A DNA stretch of 64,000 bases from Paraoerskovia marina DSM 21750 (lineage in GTDB: Bacteria; Actinomycetota; Actinomycetes; Actinomycetales; Cellulomonadaceae): positions 992,001 through 1,056,000 of the forward strand of contig NZ_JNIY01000003.1 in NCBI RefSeq assembly GCF_000701465.1. The letters run 5' to 3'. Shown here piece after piece: positions 1 to 8,933 of this stretch. Made by a program: the position numbers and the translations under genes. Below the pieces are notes generated by a model that made no database searches, had not been told where the DNA came from, and saw nothing but the letters and a program-made list of their open reading frames with translations. Numbering within the stretch: position 1 is the first letter of the stretch; each line of letters opens with the position of its first letter.

Positions 1-30
1 GCGTGGATCGACGAGCGGATTGGATGGGTG

Positions 31-501
31 ATGGCGAAGGACACGGGGCGCAACGTCGTCGCGACGAACCGCAAGGCCCGGCACGACTACCTGATCCGGG
101 ACGTCTTCGAGGCAGGAATCGTCCTCAACGGCACCGAGGTCAAGGCGCTGCGGCAGGGGAGGGCGTCCCTGGTCGACGGGTATGCCGCGGTGGATCACGG
201 CGAGGCCTGGCTCGAGAACGTCTACATCCCCGAGTACTCGCAGGGGACGTGGAACAACCACGCGCCGAGGCGCCGTCGCAAGCTGTTGCTGCACCGGAGC
301 GAGATCGACCGCCTGGAGGCCAAGACGCGGGAGAAGGGACATACCCTCGTCCCGCTCCAGCTCTACTTCGTCGACGGTCGGGCGAAGGTCGAGATCGCGC
401 TCGCACAGGGAAAGCGTGAGTACGACAAGCGGCAGGCGCTGCGGGAGAAGCAGGACAACCGCGAGGCGCACCGGGCCATGCGCCAGCGTGAGCTGCGGTA
501 G
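31..501 (+). CDS. smpB: SsrA-binding protein SmpB
   Basis: SmpB binds the tRNA-like domain of tmRNA and brings it to stalled ribosomes for trans-translation. The 156-aa product has the family hallmarks: an N-terminal TNRKARHDY motif, then [15 protein letters not shown], the [12 protein letters not shown] core, and a basic C-terminal tail (GKREYDKR onward) that mimics the missing anticodon arm. Length is normal for the family. I chose ATG 31; a GTG directly before it at 28 is the alternative. A TGA in frame 2 at 29-31 may be the stop of a gene entering from the left, giving a TGATG overlap. The tmRNA gene lies about 600 nt downstream on the same strand, which supports the call. Confidence 0.96.
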   Translation: MAKDTGRNVVATNRKARHDYLIRDVFEAGIVLNGTEVKALRQGRASLVDGYAAVDHGEAWLENVYIPEYSQGTWNNHAPRRRRKLLLHRSEIDRLEAKTREKGHTLVPLQLYFVDGRAKVEIALAQGKREYDKRQALREKQDNREAHRAMRQRELR

Positions 502-576
502 GGCTCAGCGCTGGTGAGGAGGCGGGCGACGCCGTAGCGTACGGGCCGTTCGTCCGTCTACTCTCGGAGGCCCTCC

Positions 577-990
577 ATGGCTCAGCTCAGCCAGTACATC
601 CCGCGTCTCGCCGCCGGCGCGTTCATCCTCAGCTCCGGCCTGGACAAGCGCGGCGCCGACGCCGACACGGCGGCCTACCTGCACGGCACCGCCGCTGCGG
701 CACTCCCGTTCCTCGACGAGGTCGAGCCCGAGGAGTTCACCAAGGCGCTGTCGACCGGTGAGATCGCGCTGGGTGCCGCTCTCGTCACGCCGTTCGTGCC
801 CTCGGGGCTCGTCGGCGTCGCGCTCGGAGCGTTCTCCGGTGCGCTGGTCGGGATCTATCTCAAGACGCCGGGGCTGACCCGGGAGGACGGCGTGCGCCCG
901 ACCCCCGAGGGCATCGGGATGGCGAAGGACGTGTTCCTGCTCGGAATCGCCGGCGGGCTGGTCGCCGGGGCGCTCCGTCGCAAGCGCTAG
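577..990 (+). CDS. DoxX-like small membrane protein, function unknown
   Basis: This 137-aa protein has about three to four hydrophobic segments (residues ~8-20, 35-45, 60-92 and 115-132) and ends in a basic LRRKR-type tail. It resembles the small DoxX-like proteins common in actinobacteria, but I see no catalytic motif. A GGAGG sequence about 8 nt before the ATG supports the start. It sits between smpB and the tmRNA gene on the same strand; that placement does not by itself imply a role in trans-translation. Confidence 0.75.
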   Translation: MAQLSQYIPRLAAGAFILSSGLDKRGADADTAAYLHGTAAAALPFLDEVEPEEFTKALSTGEIALGAALVTPFVPSGLVGVALGAFSGALVGIYLKTPGLTREDGVRPTPEGIGMAKDVFLLGIAGGLVAGALRRKR

Positions 991-1101
991 CGGAATAGTC
1001 GTGCACCGATCGCCGTTGACCCCGTAGGATGCATCCTGCGCGGGTCGGCGGCAGTCGGTCCACGCGGTGGCTCGCGGGCCACCAAGATTGACAACTGCAC
1101 A

Positions 1102-1465
1102 GGGGGTGATCGGTTTCGACGGTGGTCGTGCTTCAGGGAGAAGCGGGCCGAGAATGCAGACTTATCTCGTTAACGATGTCTGCAAACCTATAGGTGCCGA
1201 TAACAAGCGCACCGACTTCGCCCTCGCCGCCTGAGCGAGCCTCGAAGTCCGTCAGCCCGGGATAGCTCTCGTCCCGGTTCCTGGCGTCAGCTAGAGAGCC
1301 ACTGCTCGCGTCGTTCGTCGGTGACGACGCGGGGACTTTCAGCCGACTGGGCCCGTCAGCACCTTGTCCGTGTGAGTGCTGGGGCCGAGAAAAGCGGAGC
1401 GGACTGCGCCCGGAGAAGTCCTTGATAATCGCTGCCGGACCGGGGTTCGATTCCCCGCACCTCCA
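1102..1465 (+). ncRNA. ssrA: Transfer-messenger RNA (tmRNA)
   Basis: The 5' end GGGGGTG pairs with the 3' acceptor strand CACCTCC (1458-1464; one G-U pair) to form the tRNA-like acceptor stem. The T arm GGTTCGATTCC is at about 1444-1454. The discriminator A is at 1465 and is followed by CCC, so CCA must be added after transcription. The resume reading frame starts at 1196 (GCC) and ends with TGA at 1232-1234, encoding the tag ADNKRTDFALAA, whose ALAA end is the usual ClpXP degron. The interior is long enough for the pseudoknot chain. smpB lies upstream. Confidence 0.97.
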
Positions 1466-1476
1466 CCCCTCGTGAC

Positions 1477-1504
1477 GAGCCCCACCCTGTTCAGGGTGGG
1501 GCTC
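1477..1504 (+). terminator. Terminator hairpin after ssrA
   Basis: Perfect inverted repeat: GAGCCCCACCCTG and CAGGGTGGGGCTC around a TT centre, 12 nt after the tmRNA 3' end. A short CT-rich run rather than a clean U-tract follows, as is common in GC-rich actinobacteria. Confidence 0.85.
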
Positions 1505-1550
1505 GCTGCTTTGCAGCCGATTTCGGCGTGCCGTCCCTTTGTTCCGGTCA

Positions 1551-1583
1551 TATGGTCGGCAGTGCGACCGAACGCGTCGCACT
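1551..1583 (+). promoter_or_regulatory. Candidate promoter -10 and inverted-repeat operator before the MFS-amidohydrolase operon
   Basis: TATGGT at 1551-1556 resembles an actinobacterial -10 box; no good -35 is visible. A perfect 8+8 inverted repeat, AGTGCGAC at 1561-1568 and GTCGCACT at 1576-1583 with a 7-nt spacer, would overlap the transcription start. That is a typical position for a repressor site. The regulator is not identified and no regulator gene lies beside the operon. Confidence 0.45.
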
Positions 1584-1628
1584 GATCGGCCGTCGACGTC
1601 TGCGACGTCATGAACACCGGAGGAACGC

Positions 1629-3308
1629 ATGAGTCAGTCGAGTGCGACGAGAAAGGGGACGACCGCGGCGATGGTCGCGCTGACCGCGGCGTCGTGCCTG
1701 CAGGTCGTCGACCCCACGGCGAACAACATCTCGGTCGTCGGTGCGAGCTCCGAGCTGGGGATGGACGCCGCCCAGCGCGCGTTCGCCGCCAGCATCGGCA
1801 CGCTCGCCCTGGCCGCCGCCATCCTGACGACGGGTGCGCTCGGAGACCGCCTGGGTCGACGGAAGGTCATGCTCGCAGGTCTCCTCGTCGCAGGCGCCGG
1901 CGGTGTGATCACCGCGTTCGCCCCGACCACAGGTGTCTTCATGCTCGGCCGCGCTGTCACCGGGATCGGTATCGCGGCGGCGTTCGGTCTCAGCTTCGCC
2001 CTGATCCGGGCGGTGGCCCCGGACGCCATCCCCAAGTCCGTCGCCTTCTGGCTCGCCGGACAGACGGCGGCTGCACTGGTGCTCGGAGTTCTCGTCGGAT
2101 GGGTCGCCGGCTTCGGCTGGCGCTTCGGCTATCTGGTTCTTCCCGCGGTCGCAGTGATCGCGTTCCTCATGTGCATGCGGGGGTTGCCCGAGGCCAAGGC
2201 GGACAAGGTCGGACCCTTCGACTACGTCGGCCTCTCGTCCGTCGCCATCGCGCTCGTGGGCATCATCTACGGACTCTCCAACGCCGGCAACGCCGGCTGG
2301 GGATCGTCGACGGTGATCATCCCCGTGCTCATCGGCCTGGTCGCGATGGCCATCTTCATCTGGTGGGAGGCTCGCGTCGAGTTCCCCGCGTTCCCCGTCA
2401 AGCTCTTCAAGGACCCCGAGCTCGCGGGCTCGGTCGCCACCGGCTTCTCGTTCAACATGTGGCAGGCCGTCGTGATGATCCAGCTCTCGATGCTGTGGCA
2501 GTACGTCTACCAGTACCAGCCGCTCCAGGTCAGCCTCGGACAGCTCCCGATGAACCTCGCGATGGTCGTCGGCGCCACGGTCGCCGGCCGCCTGCTCGCC
2601 CGCAAGCTCCCGGTCATCATCCTGCTGAGCGCCGGCCACCTCATGCTCATCGGCACGCTCGTGATGTTCGGGTTCTCCACGACGACCACGCCGTACATCT
2701 TCTTCGCCATCCCGATGATCGTCGGTGGTTTCGCCCGGATGCTCAACGAGACGACCATGGGTCAGTACTTCGTCGGCAAGCCGCCGGCGGCCCTGACCGG
2801 TTCGATGGCCTCGTCCAAGACGGCGATCGGCCAGACGAGCTTCGCGCTCGGCACCGCGCTGAGCACGACGTTCCTCTTCGGCCAGTATGGCCGCGGCATC
2901 GCCGAGGCCTTCGACAAGGCGAACGTCGAACCCTCGCAGCAGGGCTACTACACGGGAATGATCGAGACCTACGTCTCGGGCGGCGACATGTCGGACTACG
3001 ACTCCGAGCAGGTGCAGACGGTGGTCGACCAGGCGAGCGACGTCTTCGTCTCGTCCTTCAACGGCACGATGTTCATCATCGCCGGTTTCCTGACGGTCTT
3101 CGCGATCATCAGCACGCTGTTCTTCATGAAGGCGAGCCGGATGCGCAAGGCCGGCACGCTCGTCGACGGCCCGCTCACGCTGGACGGCCGTCCGGCGGCT
3201 CTGGTCGGCGGTGGATCGGCCGAGGCGGCCGACGTCGACCGGCCGGGCGAGTCCGGTCCGGGCGATTCCGCCGACGGGCCCGCGTCCCCGCCGTCTCCGG
3301 CTTCCTGA
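1629..3308 (+). CDS. MFS transporter, 14-TM-type drug/metabolite antiporter-like (copy 1)
   Basis: This 559-aa integral membrane protein has many hydrophobic helices and MFS motif A after TM2 (GDRLGRRKVM, around residue 75). Length and helix number fit the 14-TM DHA2-like group. The C-terminal ~50 residues are hydrophilic and rich in Gly, Ala, Pro and Asp. GGAGG about 6 nt before ATG supports the start. It is clearly paralogous to the MFS gene two places downstream: both share KLFKDP(E/D)LAG, SFNMWQAV and LWQYVY. The amidohydrolase between them suggests import or export of its substrate or product. The substrate is unknown. Confidence 0.88.
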   Translation: MSQSSATRKGTTAAMVALTAASCLQVVDPTANNISVVGASSELGMDAAQRAFAASIGTLALAAAILTTGALGDRLGRRKVMLAGLLVAGAGGVITAFAPTTGVFMLGRAVTGIGIAAAFGLSFALIRAVAPDAIPKSVAFWLAGQTAAALVLGVLVGWVAGFGWRFGYLVLPAVAVIAFLMCMRGLPEAKADKVGPFDYVGLSSVAIALVGIIYGLSNAGNAGWGSSTVIIPVLIGLVAMAIFIWWEARVEFPAFPVKLFKDPELAGSVATGFSFNMWQAVVMIQLSMLWQYVYQYQPLQVSLGQLPMNLAMVVGATVAGRLLARKLPVIILLSAGHLMLIGTLVMFGFSTTTTPYIFFAIPMIVGGFARMLNETTMGQYFVGKPPAALTGSMASSKTAIGQTSFALGTALSTTFLFGQYGRGIAEAFDKANVEPSQQGYYTGMIETYVSGGDMSDYDSEQVQTVVDQASDVFVSSFNGTMFIIAGFLTVFAIISTLFFMKASRMRKAGTLVDGPLTLDGRPAALVGGGSAEAADVDRPGESGPGDSADGPASPPSPAS

Positions 3309-3332
3309 CCGGCGACGAGAAGAGGCTGTCGC

Positions 3333-4946
3333 ATGAGCAACGTCGACCTGATCTTGGTCAACGGTTCCGTCGTCACGGTCGACGAGGACGGGACGGTCGC
3401 GGAGGCGATCGCCGTCGACGACGGTCTGATCGTCGCCGTCGGAACCTCAGACGACGTCCGGGCCCTCGCGGGCCCGGACACGGAGGTCGTCGATCTCGCC
3501 GGGACGACGGTGGTCCCCGGCTTCGTCGACGCGCACAGTCACGTGTCGATGGGGGCGCCGTACATCAAGCACGCGGCCCTCCACACCCCGCCCGTGGGGG
3601 AGACGCGGACGGTGCCCGACATCGTGCGCAGGCTCCACGAGGCCAAGGACCGCAACCGGCCTGCGCCCGGCGAGTGGGTGATCGGCTGGGGCTACTACCC
3701 GGACGAGATGGACGACGGCGGTGAGGTCACCGCGGAGATGCTGGACCGTGAGTTCCCGGACCACCGCGTCGCGATCGTCCACGTCTCGGGGCACGGCGGC
3801 GTCGTGAACTCGCGGGTGCTCGAGGCCGCGGGGTTCACGGCGGGCGTCGAGGACCCGGACGGCGGCACGATCGTCCGCTATCCGGGGACGGACACCCCCA
3901 ACGGTGTGCTCTGGGAGCAGGCGTGGATCCCGATCGCCTTCTCGCTCTTCGACTTCGACGACGACGCGTTCGTCGAGATGCTCGGGGAGTACGCACGGTT
4001 CGGGATGACCACCGTGCAGGACGGGGCCGCCACGGTCGACCAGATCAAGTACGTGCGCTCCTTCGCGGAGTCGAGAGGCCTGCCGGTCGACGTCCGCTCG
4101 CTCGTGATCTTCAATGAGTTCCAGGAGGCCCTCGACGAGGGCCTCCTGGGGACCAGCAGCCACGGGCACACCGTCCAGGGCCTCAAGCTCATCCTCGACG
4201 GCTCACCCCAGGGAAAGACGGCGTACGTCACCGAGGAGTACGTCACCGGCGGTCCCGGGGGCGAGGAGCACTGGCACGGGCTCGCCGTGATCGACCAGGC
4301 GACGACCGACGCACTCGTCGAGCAGGCCTATCGCCACGGGGTGCAGGTCTTCGCGCACTGCAACGGAGACGCGTCGATCGACCAGCTGCTCGCGGCACAT
4401 CGTGCCGCCAAGGAGGCCGGGGTCTCGTCCCCGGGCCGCACGGTCCCCATCCACTCGCAGGTCATGCGTGCGGACCAGCTCGACGACTACGTCGCCGAGG
4501 GTTTCAACCCCTCGATGTTCACCATCCATACGTACATCTTCGGGGACACGCACCTGCGCAACTTCGGCCCCGAACGCGCAGCCGGGATCTCGCCACTGCG
4601 CTCGGCGACGGCCAAGGGCCTGCGGCCCACGAATCACTCCGACTACCCGATCACACCCATCAACCCGATGGTCCTCCTGTGGACGTCCGTCGTCCGGCGA
4701 TCCACCGGTGGTGCCGTGCTCGGCGCGGACGAGCGGGCCACCCCGATCGACGGACTCCGGGCGCTGACGATCAACGCAGCGTACGAGCACCGGACCGAGG
4801 ACGACCGCGGCTCGCTGGAGGTCGGCAAGATCGCCGACCTCGTGCTCCTCGACGCGAACCCGCTCGAGGTCGACCATGATGCGATCAAGGACATCTCCGT
4901 CCTGCGCACCATCAAACGAGGAACCACGGTGTACTCAGCCTCATGA
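3333..4946 (+). CDS. YtcJ-like metal-dependent amidohydrolase
   Basis: This 537-aa member of the amidohydrolase superfamily (YtcJ/AmiA-like, amidohydrolase_3) would hydrolyse an amide, urea or similar bond in an unknown small molecule. Seen: an N-terminal beta-sandwich strand, the metal-binding HxH in VDAHSHVSMG (~residues 65-74), FAHCNGDAS (His ligand, ~345), and the late Asp motif NHSDYPITP (~430), followed by the C-terminal GKIADLVLLDANP strand that closes the sandwich. Length is normal. The start lies 24 nt after the upstream MFS stop; its own stop overlaps the next MFS start as ATGA, so the three genes look co-translated. Confidence 0.88.
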   Translation: MSNVDLILVNGSVVTVDEDGTVAEAIAVDDGLIVAVGTSDDVRALAGPDTEVVDLAGTTVVPGFVDAHSHVSMGAPYIKHAALHTPPVGETRTVPDIVRRLHEAKDRNRPAPGEWVIGWGYYPDEMDDGGEVTAEMLDREFPDHRVAIVHVSGHGGVVNSRVLEAAGFTAGVEDPDGGTIVRYPGTDTPNGVLWEQAWIPIAFSLFDFDDDAFVEMLGEYARFGMTTVQDGAATVDQIKYVRSFAESRGLPVDVRSLVIFNEFQEALDEGLLGTSSHGHTVQGLKLILDGSPQGKTAYVTEEYVTGGPGGEEHWHGLAVIDQATTDALVEQAYRHGVQVFAHCNGDASIDQLLAAHRAAKEAGVSSPGRTVPIHSQVMRADQLDDYVAEGFNPSMFTIHTYIFGDTHLRNFGPERAAGISPLRSATAKGLRPTNHSDYPITPINPMVLLWTSVVRRSTGGAVLGADERATPIDGLRALTINAAYEHRTEDDRGSLEVGKIADLVLLDANPLEVDHDAIKDISVLRTIKRGTTVYSAS

Positions 4947-6547
4947 CGAAAAACGCAGCGGCAGAGCCGACGGCCGACGGCGTCGCCCGTCGGCCCGGTG
5001 CCGCGATCTTCGCGCTGACGATGGCCGGTGTCGCCCAGGCCGCGGACGTGTCCCTGCACAACACCGCGATCGCGTCGGCCGCCTCCGACCTCGGGATGTC
5101 GCCCTCTGAACGGGCTTTCGCCGCGTCGGTCGCGACGCTCGCGATGGCGGCGTCGATCCTGGCGATCGGGAACCTCGGTGACCGCATCGGGCGGCGGCTC
5201 GTGCTGCTGTGGGCGTGCGGCGCGCTCCTCGTGGGAGGCCTCGTGACCGCCGTCGCGCCGAGCGCGGAGGTCTACATCGGGGGCCGTGTCCTGACCGGCT
5301 TCGGTCTGGCGGGGACGCTCTGCCTCTCGATGGCCCTGATCAGGACCGTCGCACCCGACCGGGTCGGCAAGGCGCTGTCGCTGTTCTTCACCGGTCAGGT
5401 CGCGTTCACGATCCCGCTCACGATCCTGGGCGGGTGGCTGATCGGCGGGTCCTGGCGCTACGGGTACCTCGTCGTGCCCGTGGTCGGGATCATCGCGTTC
5501 GTGCTAAACAAGCGGTTCGTGCCGCGCTCCAAGGCGGTCCACGCACGGAGCACCGACGGCGTCGGGCTCAGCCTGATCGCCGTCGCGCTGGTCGGGATCA
5601 TCTGGGGGGTCTCCGACGCCAGCGGCGGGTGGACCTCGGCGCGGGTTCTCGTCCCGCTGCTCATCGGCGTGGCGGCCCTCGTCGCCTTCCTGTGGTGGGA
5701 GACCCATCACGACGAGCCGGCGCTTCCGGTGAAGCTCTTCAAGGACCCGGACCTCGCCGGAGCGCTGACCGCCGACGTCTCGTTCAACATGTGGCAGGCG
5801 GTCATGGTCCTGCAGCTCTCCCTCCTGTGGCAGTACGTGTACTCCTACGACGCACTGCAGGTCACCGTCGGGCAGCTGCCGGCGACCATCGCGATGGTCC
5901 TCGGCGCGTTCGCGGCGGGCCGGCTCGCGACGCGGGGCCAGAGCGCTCAGTCGATGGTCCTGGTCGGGCTCGCGGGTGTCGCGATCGCCATGGGCGTCTT
6001 CGCCCTCGCGGGCGGCTCGAGCCCGTACTGGGTGTTCGGGCTCGGACTGGTCGTCGGCGGGTTCTCTCGCATGCTGACCGAGACCGCCGCCGGCGAGTTC
6101 TTCGTGGGCAAGCCGCCGGCCGACCTCGTCGGTGCGACGGTCGCGAGCAAGCCGGCGATCGGGCAGGCCTCGTTCGCCCTGGGCCTTGCGCTGAGCTCGA
6201 GCCTTCTGTACGGGGGCTTCGGCAACGGGCTCCAGGACGTCTACGACGAGGTCGGGCTGACCCCGGTCCAGCAGACGCAGATCTCTGGCTACGTCGCCGG
6301 GGGAGAGGCACCCGGGTGGGTCGCCGACTCCCCGCAGGCCGACGAGATCGTCCAGGGGGCGACGGACGCCTACGTCACGGCGTACCAGACGACGACGGGC
6401 GTGTTCGCGGTCGTCTTCGTCCTCCTCTTCCTCGTCGCGGCCTGGTTCCTGGCGATCCTCCCGCGTCGGCGCGCGCGAGCAGGTCTGGCTCCGGACGGGT
6501 CGGCCGGTCCCACGGACAGTTCCGCGAGCGGCGCGGCCGGGGCGTAG
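4943..6547 (+). CDS. MFS transporter, paralogue of the gene at 1629 (copy 2)
   Basis: This 534-aa MFS protein has motif A (GDRIGRRLVLL, ~residue 75) and the same conserved inner segments as copy 1. The start codon overlaps the amidohydrolase stop (ATGA at 4943-4946), indicating translational coupling. The hydrophilic C-terminal tail is short and Ser/Ala-rich. Two diverged paralogous carriers around one hydrolase could mean one for substrate entry and one for product exit, or two related substrates; the sequence does not decide. Confidence 0.87.
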   Translation: MTKNAAAEPTADGVARRPGAAIFALTMAGVAQAADVSLHNTAIASAASDLGMSPSERAFAASVATLAMAASILAIGNLGDRIGRRLVLLWACGALLVGGLVTAVAPSAEVYIGGRVLTGFGLAGTLCLSMALIRTVAPDRVGKALSLFFTGQVAFTIPLTILGGWLIGGSWRYGYLVVPVVGIIAFVLNKRFVPRSKAVHARSTDGVGLSLIAVALVGIIWGVSDASGGWTSARVLVPLLIGVAALVAFLWWETHHDEPALPVKLFKDPDLAGALTADVSFNMWQAVMVLQLSLLWQYVYSYDALQVTVGQLPATIAMVLGAFAAGRLATRGQSAQSMVLVGLAGVAIAMGVFALAGGSSPYWVFGLGLVVGGFSRMLTETAAGEFFVGKPPADLVGATVASKPAIGQASFALGLALSSSLLYGGFGNGLQDVYDEVGLTPVQQTQISGYVAGGEAPGWVADSPQADEIVQGATDAYVTAYQTTTGVFAVVFVLLFLVAAWFLAILPRRRARAGLAPDGSAGPTDSSASGAAGA

Positions 6548-6552
6548 CGGCT

Positions 6553-6891
6553 CTACCAGCCAGAGCGGGCGATCGCCTCGTCCCGTGCGTCACCGGCCAG
6601 CCACTGCATCCGCAGGGGCTGGCCGGTGACCGTGAACGTCCCGGTGTCCCATTGCACGACGGCGGGTACCTCAAGATCGACCTCGTCGCTGAACAGCCGT
6701 GGCCGCGCGGGGTCGACGAAGGTCACGCACCACTCCGTCTGCTCGGTGGGATTGACGTGGCAGGGATGCGTCGCGGGGCCGATCCGGTCCCAGTGACGGT
6801 GCACCCGGGTCACGAGGGTCCCCACCTGACGATCGCCGTCGAAGAGCCACGCGGCCGCGCCGCTGCCGTCGCGGGCGGGAGACGTCGTCAT
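6553..6891 (-). CDS. Hypothetical protein, 112 aa, coupled to the DUF4349 lipoprotein gene
   Basis: The product is a small soluble protein with no membrane segment or signal. It is Trp- and His-rich (HRHWDRIGPATHPCH, QTEWCVTF, MQWLAGDAR) and has no motif I can assign. Its ATG overlaps the stop of the upstream DUF4349 gene (ATGA at 6888-6891), so the two are probably one transcriptional unit. It converges with the MFS gene that ends 5 nt away. Confidence 0.65.
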   Translation of the reverse strand: MTTSPARDGSGAAAWLFDGDRQVGTLVTRVHRHWDRIGPATHPCHVNPTEQTEWCVTFVDPARPRLFSDEVDLEVPAVVQWDTGTFTVTGQPLRMQWLAGDARDEAIARSGW

Positions 6892-7916
6892 CGCCCTGTC
6901 CCTGACATCTGCACCGACCGCGACGTGCTCTCGTCGCGGCCCGGGTGCGGTTCGTCGTCGTGGTCACCCGCGTGGCCGGTGCCGGGTCCGCCGCCCCCCG
7001 GAGCAGCCGGGTCGTTCGCGTCGGGGCCGCCGGGCGCCGTCCCGCCGGCACGTCGACGACGTAGGGTCCGGACGAGCAGATAGGCGAGGGCGGCCGGGAC
7101 GATCCAGGGCAGAGCCGCCCCGATGGCCACGATCAGGACGTCCACGGTGGAGACCAGTGCCGACCATCCCGCCAGGACCCCGCCGGTGAACCCGCCCGGA
7201 GCGAGCTCCGTCGGTCCGGGAGCGGCCGAGACGGAGACCGTCAGGGTCGACATCGCCACCTGCTCGGTCAGCTGGTCACGCTGGGCCGACAGGCTGTCGA
7301 GCTCGGCCTGGCGGGTCGTCAGCTCGGACTCCGCCTCGATCAGCTCAGAGGTGGACTCGGCGGCGTCGATCAGCTCGGTGAGGCGGTCCACCGAGGCGCT
7401 GAGTGCGCGGATGCGAGCATCGAGGTCCTGGCCGGTCGCGGTGACGTCGACAGAGTCGACGGAGACGTCCACGACGTCCCCGGCTCCCTCGAGAGCCGTG
7501 ACGGTGTCCGAGACGCGGTCGGCGGGGAGCCGGATCGTGATCGTCGCGCTCGGCTCGATCTCGTCCGTCCTTGCCGTCTGGCTGCGCGACTCGACCCATC
7601 CGCCCGCCGTCTCAGCCATCGTGGCGATCTCACCGACCGTCTCGGCCGGGTCGTCGGCCACCAGCGAGACCCAGCCGCTCGTCACGACCTCGCGGTCCTG
7701 CGAGACCGCGTCGCTGCTCGGGAGCGCGGCGCGGTCGCCGTCGGCAACCTCTCCGACGTCAGCGGCGGCCGAGTCCTCGACGCCCATCTCGGTGCTCGAC
7801 GAGTCGGCGGAGTCCGACGCGCCCGAGGTGCAGCCGGCAAGGGCGAGCACCGCACCCGTCGCGAGGGCGACGACGAGGCCGCCGCGGCGGGTGGTCCGGC
7901 TCGTGCGCATCGTCAT
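6888..7916 (-). CDS. DUF4349 lipoprotein with coiled coil and C-terminal TM
   Basis: This 342-aa secreted lipoprotein has twin Arg residues followed by a hydrophobic signal and a LALAGC lipobox, with Cys29 as lipidation site. A DUF4349 region follows (WVSLVADDPAETVGEI near residue 90, TITIRLPADRVSDTV, then a helical stretch ~170-235 rich in Leu, Glu and Ala that looks like coiled coil). Near residue 285 there is a TM segment (LIVAIGAALPWIVPAALAYL) and then an Arg-rich, Gly/Pro/Asp-rich tail. I start at ATG 7916 because TACGGT lies 6 nt upstream, a leaderless arrangement; ATG 7910 is the alternative. Its role is unknown; the family is often envelope-associated. Confidence 0.85.
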   Translation of the reverse strand: MTMRTSRTTRRGGLVVALATGAVLALAGCTSGASDSADSSSTEMGVEDSAAADVGEVADGDRAALPSSDAVSQDREVVTSGWVSLVADDPAETVGEIATMAETAGGWVESRSQTARTDEIEPSATITIRLPADRVSDTVTALEGAGDVVDVSVDSVDVTATGQDLDARIRALSASVDRLTELIDAAESTSELIEAESELTTRQAELDSLSAQRDQLTEQVAMSTLTVSVSAAPGPTELAPGGFTGGVLAGWSALVSTVDVLIVAIGAALPWIVPAALAYLLVRTLRRRRAGGTAPGGPDANDPAAPGGGGPGTGHAGDHDDEPHPGRDESTSRSVQMSGTGR

Positions 7917-7922
7917 GGTGCG

Positions 7923-7928
7923 ACCGTA
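7923..7928 (-). promoter_or_regulatory. Leaderless-type -10 box for the DUF4349 gene
   Basis: TACGGT (minus strand) stands 6 nt before ATG 7916, the same TAnnnT-N6/7-start layout seen at many genes here. There is no Shine-Dalgarno sequence in between. Confidence 0.5.
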
Positions 7929-8025
7929 GAGCGGCAGACGCCGGAGCAGCAGGGGTTTCGGCCGATCGTGATCGGTTCGTGGCTCGTTCGTGACGTCTTC
8001 GTCGCCGGAGTGCCACGATGCAGGG

Positions 8026-8889
8026 ATGATCGTGTGCTGCGGGCTCCTGACCGTCGACGTGCTGCAGACCGTCGAGCGGCTGCCACGTCCTGACGAGAAG
8101 GTCGTCGCCCGGCAGCTCGCCGTGGACTTCGGCGGGCCGGCGGCGAACGCGGCGGCGACGGCGGTTGCGCTGGGCTCCGGCGTCCGTCTCGTGGCGTCGG
8201 TCGGTGACGGTCCGCTCGCGCAGATCGCCCGGTCAGGACTCGACCGCGCGGGTGTCACCGTCGCCGACGTCGCCGACGGTGGTGACCCGGCGCTGTCGAC
8301 GGTTCTCGTGACCGCAGGGACCGGCGAGCGCGCCGTCGTGAGCACGAACGCGACGTCCGCCGTCGGCGCGTCCGTCGATGTCGACGACCTGGCGAGGGGC
8401 ATGGGTCCGGGCGACGTCCTGCTCGTCGACGGCCACCTGCCGGAGATCGCCCTGGCGTTGGCGAGGGAGATCCGTCGCCGCGGGGGGATCGTCGTGATGG
8501 ACGCCGGGTCCTGGAAGCCGGGCACGGGCGAGCTCGTGGCGGCGAGCGATCTTGTGGTGGCCTCGGCCGACTTCCGTATCCCGACGGACCTGCGGGAGAG
8601 CGGGCGCGGCGTCGTCGAGACCCTGCTGTCCTGGGGCCCTCGCACGGTCGCGCAGAGCGCGGGCGGGGCGAGCTTCGTCGCCTCGGTCCGTGGCGTCCCG
8701 ACGACGATCCTGGTGCGACGCCCGGACCGGGTCGTCGACACCCTGGGGGCGGGGGACGTCCTGCACGGTGCGCTCGCCGCGTTCTGCGACCAGGGCCTCG
8801 ACGACGAGGTCGCGCTGCAGCGCGCCGCGGACGTCGCCACGGTGTCGGTCGGGCACCGTGGGGCGCGTGGCTGGATCGTTGAACCTTAA
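8026..8889 (+). CDS. PfkB-family carbohydrate kinase
   Basis: This 287-aa ribokinase/PfkB-fold kinase would phosphorylate a sugar or nucleoside. It shows an N-terminal glycine motif (VDFGGPAANAAATAVALG, ~residues 29-46) and the C-terminal PfkB signature with catalytic Asp (VVDTLGAGDVLHGALAAF, ~residues 235-252). It is somewhat shorter than typical fructokinases. Start ATG 8026 follows a CACGAT box by 6 nt, so it may be leaderless; an upstream in-frame start at 7990 lacks support. It lies 81 nt before the ROK regulator on the same strand and may belong to the sugar gene cluster functionally. Confidence 0.82.
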   Translation: MIVCCGLLTVDVLQTVERLPRPDEKVVARQLAVDFGGPAANAAATAVALGSGVRLVASVGDGPLAQIARSGLDRAGVTVADVADGGDPALSTVLVTAGTGERAVVSTNATSAVGASVDVDDLARGMGPGDVLLVDGHLPEIALALAREIRRRGGIVVMDAGSWKPGTGELVAASDLVVASADFRIPTDLRESGRGVVETLLSWGPRTVAQSAGGASFVASVRGVPTTILVRRPDRVVDTLGAGDVLHGALAAFCDQGLDDEVALQRAADVATVSVGHRGARGWIVEP

Positions 8890-8933
8890 ATGTCACCACT
8901 TGGCAACGGTTTGGACACGGTCCTTCGTTTTGG

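Noticed and set aside
1016-1101. tmRNA promoter using TTGACC/TAGGAT or TTGACA at 1088.
   Set aside because: The spacing of the boxes does not fit a normal promoter and the TTGACA is too close to the RNA 5' end, so I did not annotate a specific promoter for ssrA.
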